Position numbers and translations under genes: made by a program. A DNA stretch of 64,000 bases from Castor canadensis. Its lineage: Eukaryota > Chordata > Mammalia > Rodentia > Castoridae. Shown here piece by piece: positions 59,050 to 64,000 of this stretch (positions are counted from its first letter, which is position 1; each line of letters starts with the position of its first letter). The stretch is taken from positions 106,987,384 through 107,051,383 of the forward strand of contig NC_133391.1 of assembly GCF_047511655.1 (NCBI RefSeq). Reading direction: 5' to 3'. The notes beneath the pieces were generated by a model, which saw only the letters and a list, made by a program, of their open reading frames with translations, searched no databases and was not told where the DNA came from.

Positions 59050-59190
59050 ATTTGTATAATAACTAAGTCTTTTGTTTAATAGTAAATGTTTATGTTTACT
59101 TATCAATTTTTCTGTACATAGAGTACAGAAATATTATTAACCATATTCACTATGATGTACAATAGATCTCTTGAACTGTCCATTCTGCTT
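59050..59190 (-). mobile_element. Ancient LINE-1 3'UTR fossil
   Basis: 'gtacagaaatattattaaccatattcactatgatgtacaatagatctcttgaactgtccattctg' corresponds to the reverse of the old L1 3' end (acagtattattaactatagtcaccatgctgtacattagatctccagaactt). Confidence 0.65.
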
Positions 59191-59837
59191 GAAGATAAAG
59201 TGTTATTTTGTGCATTTTTTGGCCACATTGATTAAAGTTTTTGTCTTTGATTCAGTTTTTGAATAATTTGTATCCATAATGTCTATATAATAATAATTAG
59301 CACTCTAGAAAATAACAATTGTATTAAAACATTTAAAGTACCATAAAATTGGAAGAAAGTTTGAAACCATAGCCTAATGTTTCCCAAACCTGCAAAAGAA
59401 AGTTCAAACAGTACAAAAGTTGCAACCCTTACAAATGGATATCTAAAACAATAAAATTGATTTTTTCTTCAAGTGTAGATATTTTGCTGCACCTTATTTA
59501 TAGTGTTAAACCAGATTAAGAATGATGTACTAATAGGAGGGTGTACACTTTCATCTGGTTAGCCAAGACAAAACTCCAAAGCTATTCAGTTATCCAAAAT
59601 AAGGAATTTATGGTAGATCATTTTGCCTTCACAGTGAGAACTCTTTATTTATTATGTCAGACAAATGAATTATATGTTGTTGAGGATACTGAGTAGTACA
59701 TTTGTTTCTCCTTATGAGACCATTGTCATTGGGTTCTCTTTCTACTTGTAATCACTGTAATTTGGTTCTCCTTCTACTTGTACAGGTAATGAAGGCCCTA
59801 TGTTTCCTATATGAAGGCTTGAATTTCCTTGGATTTT
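59191..59837. other. No gene; one small tandem duplication
   Basis: Around 59729-59783 a ~33-base unit ('gggttctctttctacttgtaatcactgtaattt', then 'ggttctccttctacttgtac') is present about 1.6 times. Otherwise featureless. Confidence 0.5.
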
Positions 59838-60245
59838 GTGTTAGTTGTTTTTTTGTCATTGTGAAAAATACTTGAAAGAAACATGTTGAAGGAGAAAAGA
59901 CTTATTTTGTCTCATGATTTCTGTCCATGGTCAACTTGATCCATTGATTTTAGGCCCAAGGTAAGGCAGAAACATCCTGGAGGAAGACCATGTGAAGGAA
60001 AGATGACCACTTCATGGCAGTCAAGGAGCAAAAAGAGTAAGAAAAAATGGCCAGAGGAAGACACACCCATCATAAACACATCTGAAGAGACTTACTCTTT
60101 CAGTAAGGCCCCAATTCCTACTTTCTACCACTTCCAAAGAATGCTACCATATCACAAAACCATCAAAGGGATCTATTCATATGTTTGGGACTATGTCTTC
60201 AACACATGAACTTTTTGGAGGGGAAACTTCCTATACAAAGCATAA
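59838..60245 (-). mobile_element. MaLR-type solo LTR, antisense
   Basis: 'gtgttagttgtttttttgtcattgtgaaaaatacttgaaagaaacatgttgaaggagaaaagacttattttgtctc', 'ccatggtcaacttgatccattgattttaggcccaaggtaaggcagaaacatcc', 'tgtcttcaacacatgaactttttggaggggaaac' follow a rodent MaLR LTR read from its 3' end. The 68-codon plus frame 60003-60209 lies in LTR sequence and is not a gene. Confidence 0.65.
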
Positions 60246-60919
60246 TGTACTTCCTGTTAAAAATAATTCACTGAAGAGGATAGGCAGTAATGCACCCATA
60301 ATGGTAAAATTAATTTCTCTGCATAACAGTTATCCTTGGCTATGATTTGAAAATGAAGAACCTGATTTTCATATATGACCAAAATATGAAAAAAAGGATT
60401 TTTAGGATCCTGCATATGAATGCAGTTAACCTTAGTGAATCTTTAGATACATAGATATTTCCACAATGAAAAGGTAATCTTACATTCCCAAAATATTTAT
60501 ATTTTCCTTTTCTTTCACAATGATTTTTTTTATATTTGTCTTATTTACATATAATATCCTTATTTGGAATAGTAATATATAATACTAGTTGCAGTGATAA
60601 CTTATAAGGAATGAATTACATAGCTGGAATTTTAATGGCTCTTCAGAAAAATTTAGATTTAGGTAAGTGATTAGTGGTTACAAAGACAACTTTATAAGAT
60701 AAATCCTAAGAATATAACTTAGAGTAAGTACAGGGGAAAATATGACTAAAAGTATGAAGCATAGTGCTTAAAAAAGATTTTGATATCAGTAGTTAAAAAC
60801 ATTTAGAATAATCTTATTGTAATAATCTTGGAACAAAAGAGTTTTATGTGTCTATGAGTTTGTATGTATGTTCTAATGATTTGGTAATCCAGGATGATAA
60901 GTGTCTAATTAATCAACTT
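60246..60919. other. No feature recognised
   Basis: AT-rich; no frame or repeat I can support. Confidence 0.55.
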
Positions 60920-62340
60920 TTTAAAAAATACATTTTTGTTAGGATATGTTCATGATACAGGAGAGTTTCATTGTGACAATCTGATTAGACTTATATTGTG
61001 TATTAATTACATTGTCCCCATTGTTTCTCCCCCTCAACCCCATCACCACCCCACTTAAAGCAATTGCAGATTTTCTAGTTCTGTTTTATAAAGATATATG
61101 AAGTCCACCTACCATATACAATCACATTAATCTCCTTAATTCACCCTCTCCCCTCTCATTAGTACCCCCCCACACCACTGTGCCTATTTTATAGTCCTGG
61201 TTTTCATAATTAATATTTGAGTTAACTTTCAAAGGGGTATCTCAATGTATGTCCTCTGTGAGTATGTTTATCTTTGGTCTGCTCAATCCCTTCAAATACT
61301 CTTTCTTACCCCTTTACCTCCCACCCCCTATTTTTCAATAGTTTTCAATACGCATTCTTACATTCTCTACCTTTACATCTTGTGGTATGAAGTACTACTA
61401 TTGCTCTAGCATTCTCTTTTCTCTCTCTTTTTCCCCAAGTTCCATAAAGTAGTTACATTGTTACATAAATCTTCTACAACTGAGTTTGTATATGATCATG
61501 TTTGTTTTATGTGTATGTTTATCTTTGGATCTATCTTCTATGTATGAGAGAAAACACTTGTCTTTTGTGTTTCTGATCCTGGTTAGTTTCACTTAACATG
61601 GTGTCTTCCAATTGCACCCATTTACCTTAAAACCCTATGTCATTATTCCTTGTGACTGAGTAATTCTACATTATGTATATAAGCAATAATTTCATGATCT
61701 ATTCATCAGTTGTAGGACATCTGGCTTGTTTCCAGAATTTAGCTATTGTCAATAGTGTTACAATGGACGTCGATGTATAGGTGTCTCTACTGTATCCTGT
61801 TTTATGTTCTTTTGGGTAGATGCCTAAGAGTGATATCACTGGCTCATATGGCAGTTCTAGCTCTGTTTTTTTGAGGAATCGCCATACTGTTTTCCATAAT
61901 GTTTGTACATTTGTATTCCCACCTGTGGTGTATAAGGCTTCTTGTTTTGCCTCCTCACCGGCATTTTTGTTATTATTATCCTTGATTCTGGCCGTTCTAA
62001 GTTGGGTGAGATGAAATCTAAGTGTTGTTTTGATTTGTATCTCTTTTATAATCAAGGAAGTTGAACACTTCTTCGTGTATTTACTGGCCATTTGTACCTC
62101 TTCCTTTGAGAATTTCCTGTTTAATTCATGTGCCTATTTCTTCATTGGAGTGTTGATTCTTTGTTTTGCTTTTAGCTCCCTGTTGATTCTGGTTATTAGA
62201 GCCTTGTCAGATGGGTAGCTGGCAAAGATTTTCTCCCATACTGTGGGCTGTCTCTTGAGTCAGGTGATTGTTTCTTTTGCTGTACAAAAGTTCTTTAGTT
62301 TAATGCAGTCCCATTTGTTCATTGTTTCTTTTAGAGGCTG
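60920..62340 (-). mobile_element. 5'-truncated LINE-1, minus strand: ORF2 C-terminus and 3'UTR
   Basis: 3'UTR is 60920-61560 (C-rich on plus at 61020-61180, with 'gagagtttcattgtgacaatctgattagac' near its end). The ORF2 C-terminal part is 61570-62340. The 130-codon minus frame 62091-61699 carries [37 protein letters not shown], a TTGGNTNVQTLWKTVWRFLKK block and EPVISLLGIYPKE, the typical L1 ORF2 C-terminal order. Its 3'UTR differs from both A and B, so it is a third, older lineage. The break at 62340 in 'ttagaggctgaaaa' is the truncation point or a later boundary. Confidence 0.85.
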
Positions 62341-62349
62341 AAAATTAGT

Positions 62350-62880
62350 CCATTTTATGAGTCAACTCTACTTAGTTAAAGGATGCTTAGCTCACTGAGA
62401 TAAAAATGAGTTCTGGATATCTGCAAGGATGTTTCAGGAAGAGATAAACACTTGAATTGATAGACTAAGTAAAGAAAATCATCCTTACCAACCAGGGAAG
62501 ATATCATCCAATCTGTTCAGGACACCAGTATACTAAAAAGGTAAAGAAACTCTGGAATCCTTCTCTGGGCTATCAATTTTCTCCTGGCCCCAGACACTAC
62601 AGTTCCTGCTTCTTAAGCTTTCTACCTCTTGCTTTTAAATGAGCAGGTACACTCCCAACTAGTTCTCAGGTTCTTTCCCTCAGACTGAGAGTTACCTTAT
62701 CAGCTTCCCTGGTTCTCAGGGCTTAGGCTAAAAATGAGTTATACAGTCAGCTTTCTTGGTTCTTCAACATGCAGACAAAATTTCACTGGATGTAACAGCT
62801 TCTAGATCACATACACCAATTCCCATATATGTCTCCTCATATATCTTTATATAGAAAAAGATATATCTCAGATATTAGTA
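62350..62880 (+). repeat. Old interspersed mammalian repeat, family not named
   Basis: 'aaacacttgaattgatagactaagtaaagaaaatcatccttacc', 'gggaagatatcatccaatctgttcagg', 'tcctggccccagacactacagttcctgcttcttaag', 'cagctttcttggttcttcaacatgcagac', 'tagatcacatacaccaattcccatatatgtctcctc' follow a long old repeat whose consensus ends 'gtgagccaattccttataataaatctc'. Same family as 6655-6835 by its first half. Confidence 0.5.
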
Positions 62881-64000
62881 GGAAAAAAAGAAAGAGCAGA
62901 AGAAAGCCTTAGAAGATGGTGTAGAAGAGTGTAAAAATACAGTAGATATAAGAATGAGTTTCAAATTATTTGAGCAGTAATGCATTATAGGGATTTCAAA
63001 ATAAATAATGGTAGACACTGTATTCAGAATTTTATTTCTCAGAAAGTAAATACAAGAAGCTAATTTCTAAACTTTGAGTCATTGTTACTTTTTGTTTTTA
63101 TAATGCTCTCCTTAAATGTGTTATTTTGGTATGTTCAGAGTCTTACAAATGATAATGGTTTTTGAAAATCATTCTTTGCCTTTTTTCAGTTTAAACCAAT
63201 AGTTATGGATACCACAACTTATATAGACATATAATTGTTAACAGAATCAGACAGTGTTGTTGATATAAATAACCCATGACAATTAGAAAAGAGGACATTA
63301 TTATCTATCCAACATATGTGCCTATAATGCTATAATGTCTAAGGCTTCCCAGCTAAAAGACATTCTAGGAGGGAACTCTATCATGATCAATGTCATAAGA
63401 GTTATTGATGCCTGCATAGGAGCTAAACAAAATTAACATATTTTTGTCAATTAACAAGGAAAATATTCTCATAATAGTTTGTGTGGGACAAAACAGAAAG
63501 TAGATTAATTGCTCTTATCCAAATGGGTCACCAATTAAATGGCCAGTCAATCATTAGCCCTCAGTAATAATCGAGATTAGCTGCAAACTCATTAGGGCTA
63601 TATTCCATCTGTTATAAGTAGAGTACTTCCTTACATATTCAGCAAACAAACAAAAATATCTAGGATAAAGGAAATGAGGAAAAATAACATAATACTTTGT
63701 ATGAACAGTGAAGCAAAGGTAACACCAAAGCAAGCAGCACAAGAATAACCAAATTAACAGCAAAGTGTCAAGTTGTGTACCTATGAATTTAGAGTATCAT
63801 TGTCTTTATGCCAAAACATAAATTTAACTGAAATCATTCTCATAGTGACACACAAAGTTCTAATAGAGTTACACAAAAGTTAAATCCACTGTTACAGTAA
63901 AATTCAATCCAAAATGTCTAATTATCTTATACAAAGGCCTAGCTATATTAGTTGTACCAGTTATATTATTTAGTTCTAATGACCCAAAGAGCTAGTTATA
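62881..64000. other. No feature recognised
   Basis: AT-rich sequence to the window edge; a 69-codon minus frame (63554-63763) is hydrophobic by composition but has no context or domain. Confidence 0.5.

Noticed and set aside
61699..62091. 130-codon minus frame as a novel protein
   Set aside because: It matches the C-terminal order of L1 ORF2 seen at 33510-34056 and 40730-41290 and lies in a truncated L1.
1..64000. A new gene system or operon-like cluster
   Set aside because: On both strands I found only retroelement fossils, one retropseudogene, simple repeats and anonymous AT-rich DNA; nothing supports a multi-gene system.

Overview
This window looks like mammalian, rodent-type, non-coding DNA. 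It is AT-rich, has no open reading frame of gene-like quality, and is packed with LINE-1 (L1) copies of several ages. It also carries ID-type tRNA-derived SINEs and composite 7SL+ID SINEs, an intron-less ribosomal-protein L3 (RPL3) retropseudogene, MaLR-type LTR fossils and a MER2/Tigger-like DNA transposon fossil. ID-type SINEs point to a rodent. The 7SL+7SL+ID composite SINE and the L1 3' tails remind me of castorimorph rodents (beaver, pocket mouse and relatives), but that species-level guess is from memory and not proven. I found no functional protein-coding gene, exon, rRNA, tRNA or CRISPR array.

Layout. 1-5895: a minus-strand L1 whose 5' end is intact and whose 3' end runs off the window. 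5896-13320: older L1 pieces, a composite SINE and unremarkable sequence. 13322-14532: processed RPL3 pseudogene. 14740-17345: ancient minus-strand L1. 17350-25480: a plus-strand L1 with its 5' end, carrying three nested insertions and an internal TATC microsatellite. 26015-30352: L1 tails, an ancient L1, a MER2-like fossil, an AT-rich palindrome and two SINEs. 31505-34515: an L1 with a 5' inversion. 39074-41775: a 5'-truncated L1 with a clear 18-bp target-site duplication, two large internal deletions and a broken reverse-transcriptase active site. 43029-62340: L1 tails of two lineages, an ID element, MaLR fossils, MIR fossils and one more 5'-truncated L1. 62350-64000: an old repeat and unremarkable sequence.

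How the parts relate. Two young-looking L1 3'-end lineages can be told apart. 'A' copies end near ATGCACATRTGAATAAATGAATAA. 'B' copies end near a segment reading TTGTAAATGYCACARTGTACCCC followed by an AACAATAAAA tail. Nesting shows A copies landing in a B copy twice, and a B-tail insertion in B once, so A activity continued after that B copy. The L1 and SINE copies and the RPL3 retrocopy are products of target-primed reverse transcription; the window records L1-driven insertion rather than a gene pathway. The most informative items are the mechanistic scars: nested insertions, a tail-to-tail chimeric insertion, a 5' inversion with a filler fragment, paired ~0.7-kb deletions, a microsatellite born inside ORF2, and perfect palindromes. 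I saw no new gene system.
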